From the NCBI GenBank assembly GCA_963573385.1, contig CAUYLG010059277.1, positions 78,961 through 142,960 of the forward strand: a stretch of 64,000 bases of DNA, written 5' to 3'. Position numbers and translations under genes: made by a program. Below, piece by piece: positions 1 through 15,599 of the stretch. Source of the DNA: Cacajao melanocephalus (taxonomy: Eukaryota > Chordata > Mammalia > Primates > Pitheciidae). Within the stretch, counting starts at the first letter, position 1. Each line of letters starts with the position of its first letter. Under the pieces are notes generated by a model. The model made no database searches and was not told where the DNA came from. It saw nothing but the letters and a program-made list of their open reading frames with translations.

Positions 1-1250
1 AGGTGATACAGCTAGATTTGAGATTCCACCCTAAGCTGGTTTAACTACAAGCCCAAATCCTTATCCCTCTCATCTGGCCTCTGCAGCTAAAAGATTTCAT
101 TGAATGCACATGCTGATAATGTGAATTGATCCATATTCTCCAGGTGTAATGGCCCCAGTCCCTGGAAAATGAGAATATCTTTTTAAAAAATTATTCCTTT
201 TGATTGATCTTTTTAATTGGGCACAGCTTTGATTATAAAAAAAAGTTTATTTTTAATACAAGGAAGAAAAGATGTTAGAGGTACGGTGCTTCTCTGAAGG
301 AGATGTCATAGTCACGTAAGCAACCGCTAGAGAGGATGTGAAACTTCACAGGGACGTGGGTGAGTCTGTTTGCAGAATGTGGAAGGAGCATGAAATGGGG
401 CAACAAGGAAAACTTTTCAAGGTGATGACCTGTAGCACAGTCTTCTCACTGGGTGGAAAGGAACAGGGGGAGCCTTTTAGAAGGGGCGCACCAAGCCTGA
501 AGCCGAGCCCAGCAGGGATCGGGGAGGAATGGCCAGGCAGGCTGGATCCATAGGTTGATGTTTCATGCCATCTCTTTCCTGGTCCTCCCCCTGCCCCTCT
601 ACCAGTTCCCATTCCTCCTCTTCTGCCCAGAGTGAACCATGCAACATGAGTTTGCTTTGCTCTCTGCTGTCCACAGAGCGGCTGTAGCCTTGTTTTAAGA
701 TGCTTCCCTGGGTCCTTAGGGAAATAGAAAACCTCGAGGGCTGGCCGCTCAGGCATTCTTAGAAGGCCGCTGTGGCTCGTGCCTTCCCACTTTGTTCTGG
801 GATCCTGTGACTCTCGGGCACAGACCCAGTACAGCCTTCACTCAATGGCTTCTTTGATTTTCTCCCAGTTGGACTCTCAGAGATTGTTGGCCAGTGGGAA
901 GAATGCTGAGTGGTAAACTGTGCAGAGAAACAACTATTGCATTGCTGCCAGAAGTCAAATTTCGTTTCAGCCTTGCCTTACACAGAAGTATCAGACCCCT
1001 GCACTTGTGATATTGCTCAAACCAGTTTGCCCAATCTGCCATTTACCTGATGACCAGCAAGCCTGCAATTCCTTTCCTTTCATCACTGTTTTGCCATCTT
1101 TTGGGAGGTGGTGGCCTACTTTTTTTTTGCCACTTCTTTGGCAATGTCTTTGGATAGATTTAAAAGTTTTTCCTATTTCTAATAAGTATGCAACACATTT
1201 GCAGTAGTTTTACTGCTAATGAGTTATGTGCTTCTGATAAGTTTCAGAGT
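1..1250. other. Upstream intergenic DNA, no feature seen
   Basis: This is unique-looking DNA with an AT-rich patch near 180-260. Short open frames lack any domain or codon signal. I see no exon, RNA gene or clear repeat. Confidence 0.5.
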
Positions 1251-1254
1251 GACT

Positions 1255-1425
1255 AAGTGATAAGAGCTGAGGCTCAGGAGATGGAGAGACCAGGGTTTGA
1301 ATCCTAGTTCTGCCCGTTACCAGGACTTAACCACCCTGGTCTTTGGTTTCCCCAAGTGTAGAATGGAGTTAAAAATCTCAGCCTGGTATATGGATATTGT
1401 GAAGATAAACAAGGTAATATAGGGG
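1255..1425 (+). repeat. MIR SINE fragment
   Basis: It follows the MIR consensus order: a GAATCC(T)AG(T)TCTGCC core, a cytosine-rich 'final accounting' stretch similar to CTTTGGTTTCCCC, then a GGATATTGTGAAGATAAA tail. Divergence is high, as for other mammalian MIRs. Confidence 0.6.
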
Positions 1426-1449
1426 CCCATTATAGGCTTTCGAAAAATG

Positions 1450-1945
1450 GCAGTTTTTATGTATCAGTTAAGGTTTGATCAGGGAAGCAAGATCGTTGAT
1501 ATGTAGAAGAGGTAATTACTATAGGGATTAGAGTTCACATAATTGTGGGAGCTGCAAAGAGATCTGCAGAAAGCTGTGGCCGCAGTGTTTACTAGTGGAC
1601 CTGCATTGCTGTAGATCCACAGGGTCAACAGGGGAGAAGAAAGCCTGATGTGAAGAGGGGCAAATCAAGAGCCAGCTGAAACTTGGACAAATGGATCCCT
1701 TGAGGAGAAGGTGGAACTCGTGTCTGTTTCTCATCACTTCTAACTTGGATGATGTGGTGACCCTTAGAAGAAGATGTCACCTTTCACAAATAAGTGAACC
1801 TGCACCTCGCCCTAGATTCAGCAAAGCTGGAGGAGGAGAATCTGCATGAGCTGCAGGAGCTGGAAGCCTGGCAACTGCCCCGTGCCAGCTACACACCTGA
1901 GCGGCAGTGTTGCCTGGTGCCCTGTGCTGACCTGATACAAAGATT
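1450..1945. repeat. Possible old LINE fragment
   Basis: The segment starting at about 1,455 (TTTTTATGTATCAGTTAAGG) resembles old interspersed LINE 3' sequence I have seen in mammalian genomes. Family and strand are not settled from reading alone, and it could be unique DNA. Confidence 0.3.
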
Positions 1946-1954
1946 GCTTCCTAC

Positions 1955-2251
<297 letters not shown>

Positions 2252-2389
2252 GGTTGCTTCCTAATCTCATGGAAATATCCCTTACGGCCAGTCCTAATTC
2301 AGAACCACCCAGGAAAGGAAATTCTGGAAAACAGGTCTAGTTTAGCAAGTTGCTGTAATACAAAACCACCACACTTACAAATAGGAGGG

Positions 2390-2560
2390 AAGGCAACTAA
2401 CATTAATTGAGAGGCTTTACATATGACATCTTATTTGATCTATGCTCTGATCTTACAAAGTCAGGGTCATTATCTCCATCTACTGGCTTGCTTCAAGTCA
2501 CACCATTAGGGCGCACATAGGTTGGAACCCAGGTTGTTGGAGCCTGGACTCTTTTCGCTG
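2390..2560 (+). repeat. L2 LINE 3' fragment
   Basis: The order ACATCTTATTTGAT, TTATCTCCATCTACTG, CAAGTCACACCATTAG, GGAACCCAGG matches the diverged L2 3' end on this strand. Confidence 0.5.
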
Positions 2561-2564
2561 GCGT

Positions 2565-4390
2565 TTGACCAGTGAAGCTGGTTTGGGCTTTTCTATTTGG
2601 GCACTCGGTTACATCACAGTAATGCTTGGAATACCCCTGCGGATCTCACTCACCTGAAAAGGAGGAGAACACCCCTTCGGAACTAATCAGAGCCAGTGCT
2701 GCCCTAGGTGGTCTCTTGCCACCTAAGCTGTTCCTAGGAGAAAGCTTTTAAGAGAAAAGTAGTTAGGCAGGAATTTAATTTTCATTTGAAAGTGTTAATC
2801 CACTACAAAAGGTACTGCATTGAGAGAGCAGCTTAATGGGAGGGAGAATGTGTGAAAGTAGGGGTCGGGAGGGGATAATAGGGAAGGAGGTCAGGATGAT
2901 GTGACTTTCCCAGAGGTAAAAGGTATAAATTCCTCTGAAATTTCATATGGGCCCATGTCTATGACTATGGCTTTACCAAAAGCCAATGCAGGCTCAGGCT
3001 CGTTAGAGAAATAGTGGCTGGGTGGTACAAGCACTTGTCTAGTCTATTTTTTGTTTGTTTTTAAATAGTTTCCTTTTATTCCTTCAACAAACATTTCCTG
3101 ACACCTCCCACCTGCTGGGTGCTGTTTAAGCAATGTGCGCTGAGGTTACGATGTTGCATACCACACGGAGGAGCCTCTCCTCAAGGGTTTTAAAGTCCAG
3201 GGGGCAGATGACTTGTTCCTGTCTTCATGTGGGTTTCTGCAAAAGCCGACCCTTTTGATGAGTCTGAATGTCAGCAGCTTATTGGGAAGTAACCCCAGGA
3301 GGCACCGTAAGGGACTGGGGAAGTGTGACGGAGAAGTGACAAGGAGGAAGCCAATGTGGGCTACTGCTGTGGACACCTGGGGCCCAGTCCTGCTGGGGCT
3401 CTCTGAGACAGAGCTAGAGTGAACCACCTCCAAGATATTCCCCCACGGAGGGGTTGTATATATCCACAACCCTTACCCACACTGTGTTGAAGGTTGCTCC
3501 CCGTGGTGTTAAATCACCTACATTTCTGATTGCTGCTGAGGCTAGGGGAGAACCCTCAGGTGGCATCTGAGATGTTTGCATTAGAAAGCCACTGGCAAAC
3601 ATGGAAACTAACTGCCTGTGCTAGATCTACCTGACATATACCCACGTGTCCCTTCTTTCCTAACGGCGCTCAGCATTCACTCAGGTGTTCTCCCTCTCCC
3701 ATGCAGCCCATGGGTCTCAGGGAAGCTGAGCCCACCCCAGCTCTAGGAGAGGCCTTGACTGGCATGGACAATCAGCACGTTCCATTCTTCTGGCTATGGC
3801 ACCAGTTCAAGTGGGCATGTGACCCACTCCAATCCGATGAAGCTCAGGACCATGCTTGGAATGCTGGGCCAGAAATATGCTCTTTTGGATAAGGAAGTGT
3901 GCGGCAGTGAGAGCACTGGCACTTGCTCCCATGAGGAAAACCAATCTGAAGAGAAGCCAACACGGAGGAGGGCAGAGCTGAGACAACTGCAGAGAAAGGT
4001 GGCTGGAACTTTCCCCCCTGCAGTCCTCAGTTATAAGAGTCTCTTTCTCTCTTTTGTGGTCAGGTTTCCTCCGTTGCAAATGGCACACAATTGCTGGTGG
4101 CCCTAACTGTCATGGAAAGAGAGGCTCTCTCACTCTGTATCTACACACTGGTCTTCAAAAAGAATTCCGCTTGGATCATGGGCTTGTCTGTTGGACTGAT
4201 CACTATATCGGATGGTTGGCCAGGCCTGGGAACTGTGTCCAGTCCTGTAGCCAGGAGGGCAGGGAGGTTACCAAAACAAAGGGGAATGGAGGATCTGGCC
4301 GATGAATCCCTTCCCCTGCATACAACAACCAGCTTCCGCAGTCCCCTATATGGTTCTTGCCACCTCTGTAGCTTCATCTTGGATTACTCT
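2565..4390. other. Mostly unique DNA
   Basis: A short L2-like patch lies at about 3,070-3,145 (CAACAAACATTTCCTGAC, CTGGGTGCTGTTTAAG). Otherwise I see no gene or clear repeat. Short open frames on both strands look random. Confidence 0.45.
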
Positions 4391-4683
4391 CATGTTTGAT
4401 TCCCTGCTCCATCCCCTCCACCAAGAATAGTATGTGGAACGTGGCAGGCACTCAGTCGGCATCTGCTCAATGAATGAATGAAGGAATCCTTTGTAGTTCC
4501 TGGCTCTGTCCCTCATCTCTGATTTTGTGTTTCAGTTGCTGCCTGTCCTAGCACTCACCATACTTCTTCCCATCTGCCTGCCACTCTTCTCTCACAGCTC
4601 AATGGAAGGGATGCCTCCTCTGTCAAGTCTTCCCACTCCCCTCAGCCTCCTCACTGTCCTCCAGGATCCCAGATAGATCTGGG

Positions 4684-4905
4684 GAGACAGTATTGGGAAG
4701 TGTAAAGAGCACAGACTCGGAAGTCCACCAGTTCGATGCATTCTGCTGGATGCTGGCTCCTAGGAGACTCTGGACCAGTGGCTTCACTTCTCCAAGATCC
4801 CATTTTCTCATCTCTAAGGAGTCGATGAAAATAATACCTGCTTTGCTTTCTCATGGCAAAAAAAAAAAAAAAAAAAGAAAGAAAGAAAAAGAAAATAATA
4901 CCTGC
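4684..4905 (+). repeat. MIR fragment followed by an A-rich tract
   Basis: A MIR-like core (AGAGCACAGACTCGGAAGTC) is followed by TTCACTTCTCC and CATTTTCTCATCTCTAAG. An (A)n/(GAAA)n tract lies at 4,857-4,895. The tract repeats the AATAATACCTGC words found before it (AAAATAATACCTGCTTTG and AAAATAATACCTGCCTTT), suggesting a small local duplication around the A tract. Confidence 0.55.
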
Positions 4906-5029
4906 CTTTATAACATACACACAAGTCTGAGGCTGGGAACTAGGCAAGTTCCTGACCAGGAGTTGCTCACAGAATTGATGCCTCCTATAGACTGTCGTTC
5001 TCTATACCCTTATGGGTATCATTACCAAG

Positions 5030-5240
5030 TTTATTTACTCACAGAAGCCTTACATATCATTTACTATGTGCCTGGCACTGTTTTAGCATATATCTCCCTG
5101 TTACTACTCCCCTACTACCTGCTACACAGGGAGGTTAAGTCACCTGCTCAAGGTCACACGGTTAATAAGCGGCAGAACTGGGATCCAAACCCAATCATCT
5201 TGACTTCAGAGTGTGTGCTATTAATGACTTGGCTATGACC
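5030..5240 (+). repeat. L2 LINE 3' fragment
   Basis: Clear L2 words are in order: TTTACTATGTGCCTGGCACTG, AGGTTAAGTCACCTGCTC, AAGGTCACACGGTTAATAAG, CAGAACTGGGATCCAAACCC. Open frames crossing it are not coding. Confidence 0.7.
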
Positions 5241-5244
5241 CCTC

Positions 5245-6820
5245 CCGCGTAACTGCACTGTACGTATTTCTAGGATGGACACATGATGAGAGGATAGACA
5301 GGTGAACTTGACTGAGTCCCCTCCTTGGACTAGAACAGAGAAGAGTATTCCTGTCCTTGTCTCTAGCCAGCTGCTCTGTGGAGGGTTTGGAAGCACAAGT
5401 TGAGAGCTGTTTCCCAAGATCCATCAGTTGCAGCATTCTGGAATGGGCTTCGTTCGGGTCTGTGTGGGCCGGCGTCTGCCCACGCTGCAGGTGTGGCCCA
5501 GCCTGCCGTGAGGGGGCTCTGGGTTGTGTGGCATTGTTTGATCTCTAGAGGTCAGAATTATATTATGCCCCTGGATTTCACAATTGTCTGTGAATCCCCA
5601 GTCTATCTGCGGCTGAGGCTGGACTACTTACATGACCTATGTTTCTTCCCCTCTCTTCTGCACACTCACTCTGCCTCTGTTTGCTCTGGTTGCTCCATCT
5701 GGCAGGGATGTCACCTCCTGCCTGCAGCCACAGCTCTCAGCTATCCAGCACTGACTTTCTCACCATTGCTGGCAACATCACACATTACCCAAAGTGCTGG
5801 GGTGCCTCTGAGGGCATTACTGGCTTTAGCAGTCCCAGACAGGTGCCATTTTTCTCTAAAACACCTCTGGAAAAGCACTGAAAGTGTGGTAGGCCTGATG
5901 AGTTTTTAGTGACCTTGAAAACTTTTAGATGTTTTATCCATGAACAAGCAGTTTGTTCTGAGGTCTATAAAGATGATAAAGAGCTAGAACAAGGCCCCAG
6001 GGATCTTGCTTCTCACACACTGCTGAGTCTGTCTGCAGGAGATACAAATGTTTCCACTTTCTGGCTTAGAAAGTCTTCCAAGGACAGCCCCGAAGGGCCA
6101 GTCAGCCCTTTTTCATTATTTAACAAGGTCCCTGGACTCTGTCTAGATACCAGCCTTCCTCTTCCTTCCGAAAGACCAAAGCCCTTTGATAGCAGCTTAG
6201 GGAGGAAGCCAGTGAGAACCGCATTCACTGTTTTGTGCTTCTTTGGAATCTGTGGTCTTCAGATCCAGAGCTCAGTGCAATTCTCTTCTCTGCCATTCAA
6301 ACATCTTGAGGGGCAACCTGGCTTCATTACAGAAAATCTCTCATCAGGAGTCCACTTAGTTCAACTCTGACCTTTCCTTAAGCATACTGCTAGGCTGCAA
6401 ATAAAAGGAAGCCAGAACTGCCGCCCCCACAGCCCTCTGAACACCGTCAGGTAGATAACCAATGATGCCCCAAGCACCAGCTGGGTTCTTTCAGGGGGAG
6501 GCATGCATGGTTCTGTGGAGGCCATTGCTTCCGTTTGAGATGAAGCTATATTTAGGGATGAATCTGGGCCTTCCTTCTCTTCCTCCGTCTGATGCTAAGT
6601 GGCCATCTGCATCTCCCAGACAACCTCCACAAGCAGCATCCTGGAAAAGTGGCCTGGGGAAGAGGTGGCTTTTAAATATAGACTACTGAACTGCTGCATA
6701 AGGAGATTGAGTTAGTTTGCCTAGGATGCTAAGAGTGAGAAAGAGACATTGCACGCATGGTACACACTTATTTACTCACTCTGTGGCCATCAGAAGCATC
6801 CTTCTGTCTCTGGGCTTCCA
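5245..6820. other. Unique DNA, no feature seen
   Basis: There is a 153-codon open frame at 5,909-6,370 (+), but it shows no recognisable domain, start context or splice signals. I treat the stretch as non-coding. Confidence 0.45.
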
Positions 6821-8513
<1,693 letters not shown>

Positions 8514-8759
8514 GTGTTGTGCATTTCTGATTATTCATTTTTTTGCATTATGAGTTGCATGAGTGCAGGAAGCACATTTGGTTCACAGTAGGGTTTGCAA
8601 AATGAATGAATGACTCTGTCTCCATCTCCATCCACAACATGCGTATCTCAGGTCCAGGCCAATAGCAAGAGGTTTTATGTCCAGTGTAGTCAAGGTGGGG
8701 ACAATTGTAACATTGCTTCCTGAAGCTCCTCACTGCTTTGGGTTTTGTATATCACTCTT

Positions 8760-8769
8760 CCAAATAAGG
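8760..8769. promoter_or_regulatory. CArG box (candidate SRF site)
   Basis: CCAAATAAGG fits CC(A/T)6GG exactly, about 1.6-1.7 kb upstream of the likely MICAL2 start. It is in unique DNA. About four such sites are expected by chance in 64 kb. Confidence 0.35.
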
Positions 8770-8934
8770 TAGGGCCAGGCCAGTGGAATCTCCTCTCCCT
8801 TACAGTGCTCTGGCCTGGGCTTGACAGAATGTTGGATAGACTGGGAGTGGGTCAGGTCCAGAGCAGCTCTTTCAGGGTTAGACTTGACCTGCGCAGTACC
8901 CCAGAGGCATGGGCAGTGCTGTAGAGGCCCCAGC

Positions 8935-9125
8935 ACATAGTGGTTAGGCATGTAGATTCTGGAACCAGATCTGGCTCAAATCCAGACCCTGATACTTACT
9001 AACCATGTGACCTTGACCAGTTGCTTTACCTCACTGGTCTCAGTTTCCACATCTGTGAAAGGAGATGATGATAAAATATATCCCTCTTGAGCCAGGCTTA
9101 GATGAGATCACATGTGAAGAGCACT
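8935..9125 (+). repeat. MIR SINE, nearly full length
   Basis: MIR words are in order: TAGATTCTGGAACCAGATCTG, CTCAAATCCAGACCCTG, CCATGTGACCTTGACCAGTTG, CAGTTTCCACATCTGTGAAA, GATGATGATAAAATAT, and a GAGATCACATGTGAAGAGC tail. Confidence 0.8.
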
Positions 9126-10104
9126 CCCCCAGCTGGCATCACAGGCAGATTCCCATGAGAGTGTTGCCCCTCTGAGAGTCCATGCTGACTGGGCCTTGCA
9201 AACTGGGCAGGGACAGCTTTTGCTAGAAAGTTCATCTACAGCAAGTTGATTGAATTCTGAAGAGAGAGCTAAGAGAGCTGCCAGGTAGAACCATCCCTAG
9301 AAAACCCCAAAGGGCTGAGAGTAGGATCACATGGCAAGAAGTAGAGAGTAGAGAGAAAAGAAATAAGCTGCAGGTCTTGGGAGGCAAACTGTTCTGTTTG
9401 CACTTGTCTGGCCAGGGAACGTGGTATCTCCTGGAGGTGGTCTTGTGTTGGGGAAATTCCAGCAGCCTGGAGCCACAATACTGTTTCTCACTGCTCAAGC
9501 CTGCCTGTTTTCCTCTGTGTAGGTAGCTCAGTTCCAAGAACACTTACTGATGCTTACACGGGGCCAAGCCCTGTGATGGGCTCTGGGTTCCAGAGGTGAG
9601 TCAGACATGGCTCCTGCCCATGGAGATCCCCATTTCATGATAACTGTTACAAAAGCTGTCTGCAAAAGGTGTTTTACAGTATTTATAGTCTACACAGTGC
9701 CTCCGATCGCTCACTAGGCCCCACTCCTTTCACACTGCGTTGTCTGTGAATGGTGCTCTCTGGAACTGTGTGGGGTAAGGACAACCCGGGAAGGTGGCTG
9801 AGCAGAGATTAAGATAGCGATCTGACAGCCAAAGGTAGAGGGTGTGTAGGTGATCTGACCAAGGTAACACAGGTAGTTTGCAACACCGCCCTCTTCCCAC
9901 CAGCTTCATCCTAAGCAAGGCCAGATGAGGGGAATATCCTATTAGCTAGCAGGGAGGTTTGCGGAAGCTCGGGGTGGTCAAGGAGCCAAGCAAAGAGGAA
10001 GGTCCACAAGAAGTACACAGTCGGTACTAGAAGTGCCATGCTGCTCGCCCAGGTCCAAAAGGGGACGCGGTGACTTGCTTTCCAGCTGGCTAGACCAAGG
10101 AGCG
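9126..10104. other. Proximal upstream DNA of MICAL2
   Basis: An old repeat-like patch at 9,535-9,640 holds GATGCTTACACGGGGCCAAG followed by CATGGCTCCTGCCCATGGAG. The remainder is unique with no identified gene, and GC content rises toward the CpG island. Confidence 0.4.
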
Positions 10105-11340
10105 TGAGGCCCAGCCCTCGGCGCTCCCTTGATACTGTCATACCAACACCGGGGGTTTCATCCCGCAGCGCCACCACGCCCGGCTCCCAACAGCCCTCAG
10201 CTGGTCTCCGACCTGCGCGGGTCAGGGTGGGAGCGCCTGCCGCTCCCTGCGCCCTGGGCTGGGCTACAGCCCACGTGCGCTGGCGGCAGCGGCGGTGACA
10301 GCCGGCCCCACGGGGGCGGGGCGGGCTCGTGCTGCCCTGTCATTGGCCGCGCCGCCGTCGGGGGCGTTCCCCAGCCCGGTCCACCGCGCCGCGCAGAACC
10401 GCAGGCGCTCGGCTGGCTAAGCCTGCGCGGGGCCGCCTCGCTCGCTCCCAGCTTCTCCAGCGGCCCGCGGGGCCGGATCGCAGCGCCCGCGGCCAGGGCG
10501 GAGGCAGGCGCTAACCCGGGGCAGGGCGGCCCGCGCCTTTCGGTAAGGCGGGGGCGGCGCAGGGCTCCGGGTGGGGTGGGACGGCGGGCAGGCGGGCGCG
10601 GGTGGGGACCTTGCCAGCCCTCGCTGGACTCTGCGCCCTGTCCGGCGCCCGGGAGGGTCAGGTGCGACCGCAGCATCCCCGGCCTCAAACCCACCCGGAG
10701 GGGCACGCAGCGAGCAGGTGGCGCTGCCGGGAAGCCTGGGGCGGCCCTGGCCGGCCTCTGAACCAATTAGGAAGCAATAAAAGCCTCACACCGGCACCTC
10801 GAACTACCTCTTACTCCGCCCCCCAGCACCCAAACCCTGCAGTTCTAAGCCTAGAAAATCCCAAGCGCCAACCCGGGGTGGGAGTGACGCGCCTGCCGTG
10901 CCGCCTGTCACCGGGGATGCAGAAGACCATCCCAAACTTCCCAGGACTGGGGCTCCGAGCCTTGCACGCCCCGTTCCAGCTCTTCACTGGGCGCCCTTTC
11001 CCTTCTCCCTTGTCCCCTCCCTCCTTAGTAACAGGAAGTTAAGTTGGGCCAAATGTCAGTGGCCTGGCCGGCCGCGTGCTGGAGCGGAGTCGGGACGGGG
11101 TCGTGGCAGTGGTCAGAGGGGCCGCGGCGCCGTCCGCTCTGCATCGCATCCCCCGCATCCCTGGGAACCCGTGCTCGCTCCAGGCCCGGGAGCACCCCCG
11201 TAGGGTGTCCGCGGCGCCCGCCCTGTGGGTGCCTGGCTGGCCCCGGCGAGAGGTGGGATCTTGCCCACAGCGTCTAAACCGCTGCCGGGCCGGACGGGGC
11301 AGGTGGGGTTAATTTTATTCACCGCCAGTCTCACTGGCAG
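10105..11340. promoter_or_regulatory. MICAL2: CpG island promoter of MICAL2
   Basis: This stretch of about 1.2 kb is strongly GC-rich and dense in CpG, while the flanks are CpG-poor. It is the only such island in the window and lies 50 kb upstream of the MICAL2 coding exon on the same strand. Visible elements include a CACGTG E-box at 10,272-10,277, overlapping GC boxes at 10,313-10,325 (Sp/KLF type) and an inverted CCAAT box (ATTGG) at 10,342-10,346. I see no TATA box, which fits dispersed initiation from a CpG island. The GC and CCAAT boxes lie 195-230 bp before the strong donor at 10,542/10,543, so initiation around 10,370-10,440 is likely. Long open frames on both strands here come from stop-poor GC composition and are not genes. 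The island could also start a divergent non-coding transcript, but nothing in the sequence proves this. Confidence 0.8.
10380..10542 (+). other. MICAL2: Probable non-coding exon 1 of MICAL2 (5' end unresolved)
   Basis: A CG|GTAAGG splice donor at 10,542/10,543 matches the consensus well and sits just downstream of the GC and CCAAT boxes of the CpG island. The segment before it is very GC-rich and contains no ATG, as expected for a 5' untranslated exon. The next convincing same-strand exon is the MICAL2 coding exon at 60,675. The start is my estimate from promoter element positions; capped-transcript data would fix it. That this exon splices directly to 60,675 is inferred. Further non-coding leader exons could lie between them. 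Confidence 0.6.
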
Positions 11341-13251
<1,911 letters not shown>

Positions 13252-13289
13252 TCAGAGAAGAGAATACTGTTCATCATGCTGAGGTGTTT

Positions 13290-13575
13290 CACTCTTTACA
13301 TCATTCTATTGTCTCATTTGGCTTCCGAAGAAGTAAGAAGCGTTAATTGCATTTTACAGATGAGGAAACTGAGACCCAAAAAGGTTACAGCTTGGCGGGG
13401 TGTGGTGGCTCATGCCTGTAAAACCAGTACTTTGGAGGCCGAGGTGGGAAGATCGCTTGAAGCCAGGAGTTCAAGACCACCTTGGGCAACACAGCAAGAC
13501 TGCTGTTCTAGTAACAAACAAATAAAAAAAGAAAGAAAGAAAGGTTACAACTTGCCTGCCTCACTCAGCATGTAT
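13290..13575 (+). repeat. L2/MIR-like fragment split by an Alu monomer
   Basis: Old repeat sequence (ATTTTACAGATGAGGAAACTG, AGACCCAAAAAGGTTACAGCTTG) is interrupted at 13,395 and resumes after 13,540 with AAGGTTACAACTTGCCTGCC. Confidence 0.6.
13395..13540 (+). mobile_element. Free left Alu monomer (FLAM-like)
   Basis: A single Alu left arm (GCGGGGTGTGGTGGCTCATG to GGGCAACACAGCAAGACTG) with an A-rich GAAA tail. It is flanked by AAGGTTACAGCTTG (13,381-13,394) and AAGGTTACAACTTG (13,541-13,554), 13 of 14 identical, so it inserted as a monomer. Confidence 0.88.
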
Positions 13576-13677
13576 GAGTGAGGTCTATGTGTGGAGAATT
13601 AAATGCTATGGGAAGCAGGAAAAGCTCGTGGCTATCTCTGAACTCTGGAGGCTTGGCAGGCACAGCTTCTCTGCTGT

Positions 13678-13998
13678 GCAGTCATCTCCCTTAGCCGCGG
13701 TTTCACCTTTCGAGGTTTGGGTTACAGTCAGCCTTGGTCTGAAAATATTATAATATTTTGAGAGAAACGGAGACCACATTCACATCACTTTTATTATAGT
13801 ATATTGTTATAATTGTTTTATTTTTTATCACTAATGTAATCTCTTAATGTGTGTGCCTCATTTGTAAATTAAACTTCATCATCGGTCCTATATATATAGG
13901 AAAAAACAGCATACATAGGATTTGGTGCTATCCAAGTTTTCAGGCATCTACTGGGGGTCTCGGGACATATCTTTCTGGGATGAGGGGGGCTACAATAC
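13678..13998. mobile_element. Tigger-family (pogo-like) DNA transposon remnant
   Basis: The left end CAGTCATCTCCCTTAGCCGCGGTTTC and the right end CTACTGGGGGTCTCGGGACAT...GGGGGGCTAC match Tigger termini as imperfect inverted repeats. The interior word AAATTAAACTTCATCATCGG and the TATATATAGGAAAAAACAGC stretch also fit. The transposase region is missing, so this is a non-autonomous or deleted copy. Confidence 0.75.
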
Positions 13999-14179
13999 TC
14001 TTTCTCACCCTATATTGTAATTATTTATGAACATGTCTTCTCATCTCAATATGAAATGGCATTTAAAACACTCATAAACTTGGCAGATTTATTTTCTGGT
14101 TTCACAGGTCCTCTGTGCTCTTTGCTCTGTATTTCCTTAGCCTTTATACTCACTGTGTCCATTAGGGTATCTACCAGGA

Positions 14180-14640
14180 TGTATTGCAGTCCTCTATTCA
14201 AAAATATTACAAACATTTTCACATACACAAAAAAACTAATAGCGTAATCAGCCCCATATACTCATTACCCAGCTTCCACAGTCATTCAGATTATGCCAGG
14301 CTGGCTTCCTCTCTCTCTTTTTCCCCCTTTCCCTCTGAAAGGAATATTCCTGAAATATTTTAAAGCAAATGTCTAATGCCATGTCATTTTGCCTCTATAC
14401 AATCCAGTATATAACTCTTTTTAAAAGGACATTCGCTTGCAAAACCAGACTCCCATTACTGCATGTAATGGAATTAACAGTAATTGTTTGACATCATGTG
14501 TCCACATGCAGATATCTTTGATTGTGTCAGAAATGACCTTTAGAGTTGGTTTGTTTGAATGAGGATCCAGTCTGTATGCCGCATTAGGCCATTAGTCCTC
14601 TTATGCCTGGCTTAGTTTGGAGGAGCGCCCTCTCTTTAAC
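14180..14640. mobile_element. Old L1 (L1M-type) 3' UTR fragment
   Basis: It contains the words CATATACTCATTACCCAGCTTCC, TTTTAAAGCAAATGTCTAATGCC, TTAACAGTAATTGTTTGACATC and AGAGTTGGTTTGTTTGAATGAGGATCC, typical of old L1 3' ends. Strand was not assigned. Confidence 0.6.
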
Positions 14641-15599
14641 TAGCCATTACCCTCTGTGTTAATTGCCTATCTCCCCCACTGCATGGGGAGCCCCTTCAGA
14701 TGAGCCCACCTTTTTGCTGTGCTAGATCCTCAGCACTGAGCGCCGTGTCTGGGACACGCAGAGGCTCCGTGAGCATCTGTCCAGTTGTGTCGTTGCCACT
14801 CAGGAAATGTGCTTTGAATGAATGAGCCTGGTCATGGATTTGTGTGACTTCCAGTGCATGTGCTTAGATAAGAGGTTTTAAAAAAATGTCTTGCTCACGT
14901 GTGGACATTTCCTCAGCAAGCGTCAGTCTGTAAACATCCTGAAATAAAATAGAAGAACTGTTTGCTGCTCACCCTCACCATGCTGGTTGATGGTGGGGAG
15001 CCCAGACAGCTGCATATGTGCGTTGATCAGCAGCCGGCCTCCGCAGGTCACATGTGGGGCTGATGGAGACTGAGGTCACTTCTGTCCAAGCTTGGAATTC
15101 CGCCACAGGAATGATCATGTTATGACCCAGAAACTTGGCGCTGGGCTTGGTGGAAACCACTCACCTTTTCTTCTTCCTTCTCTCTCTGTACGGTGCTGCT
15201 TCCCCCATGCTTTCCAGAGCCTTCTCTCACCTGCCTTACTCTTGGGTAAGTTGTGGTGTCTTCTTCAAATCACTGTTCATCCACAACTGGGCAGATCGTG
15301 ATGGAAATGAGTGTTTATAACCTTCAAGTGTCTGGCGTGAATTTGCTCTATAGAGTTAGTACCACCACTGGCACCTTTATGGGTGACCTAATGAAGGAGA
15401 CCGGAGGCTCAAGAGGGCAGGAGAAGATGTGCCAGCTTCTCTTGGTAATGGACTTCATACCTAGTTCTCTCACCAGAAGTCCTCAGGAGTGCTGGGCACC
15501 TTGATAGGCATCTTTTACCCATCCAGCAAAGGCCCTTCCCTGCAAATAGCCCTCAACATGAAGACATGGTTTGTTTGGGGCTTTTTTTTTTTTCCTTTT
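14641..15599. other. Unique intronic DNA
   Basis: Nothing convincing is seen. A MIR/L2-like tail (CAGCACTGAGCGCCGTGTCTG) lies near 14,730, and GAATGAATGAGC follows at about 14,816. Confidence 0.4.

Noticed and set aside
4693..5238. 181-codon open frame
   Set aside because: It runs through a MIR, an A-rich tract encoding lysines and an L2 fragment.
5639..6370. Possible exon(s) in open frames at 5.4-6.4 kb
   Set aside because: No paired splice signals or recognisable protein, and the region lies upstream of the MICAL2 promoter with no CpG island of its own.
10129..10766. Open frames of 210 (+) and 189 (-) codons over the CpG island
   Set aside because: GC-rich DNA lacks stop codons by composition. 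The frames have no recognisable domain and cross the splice donor at 10,542.
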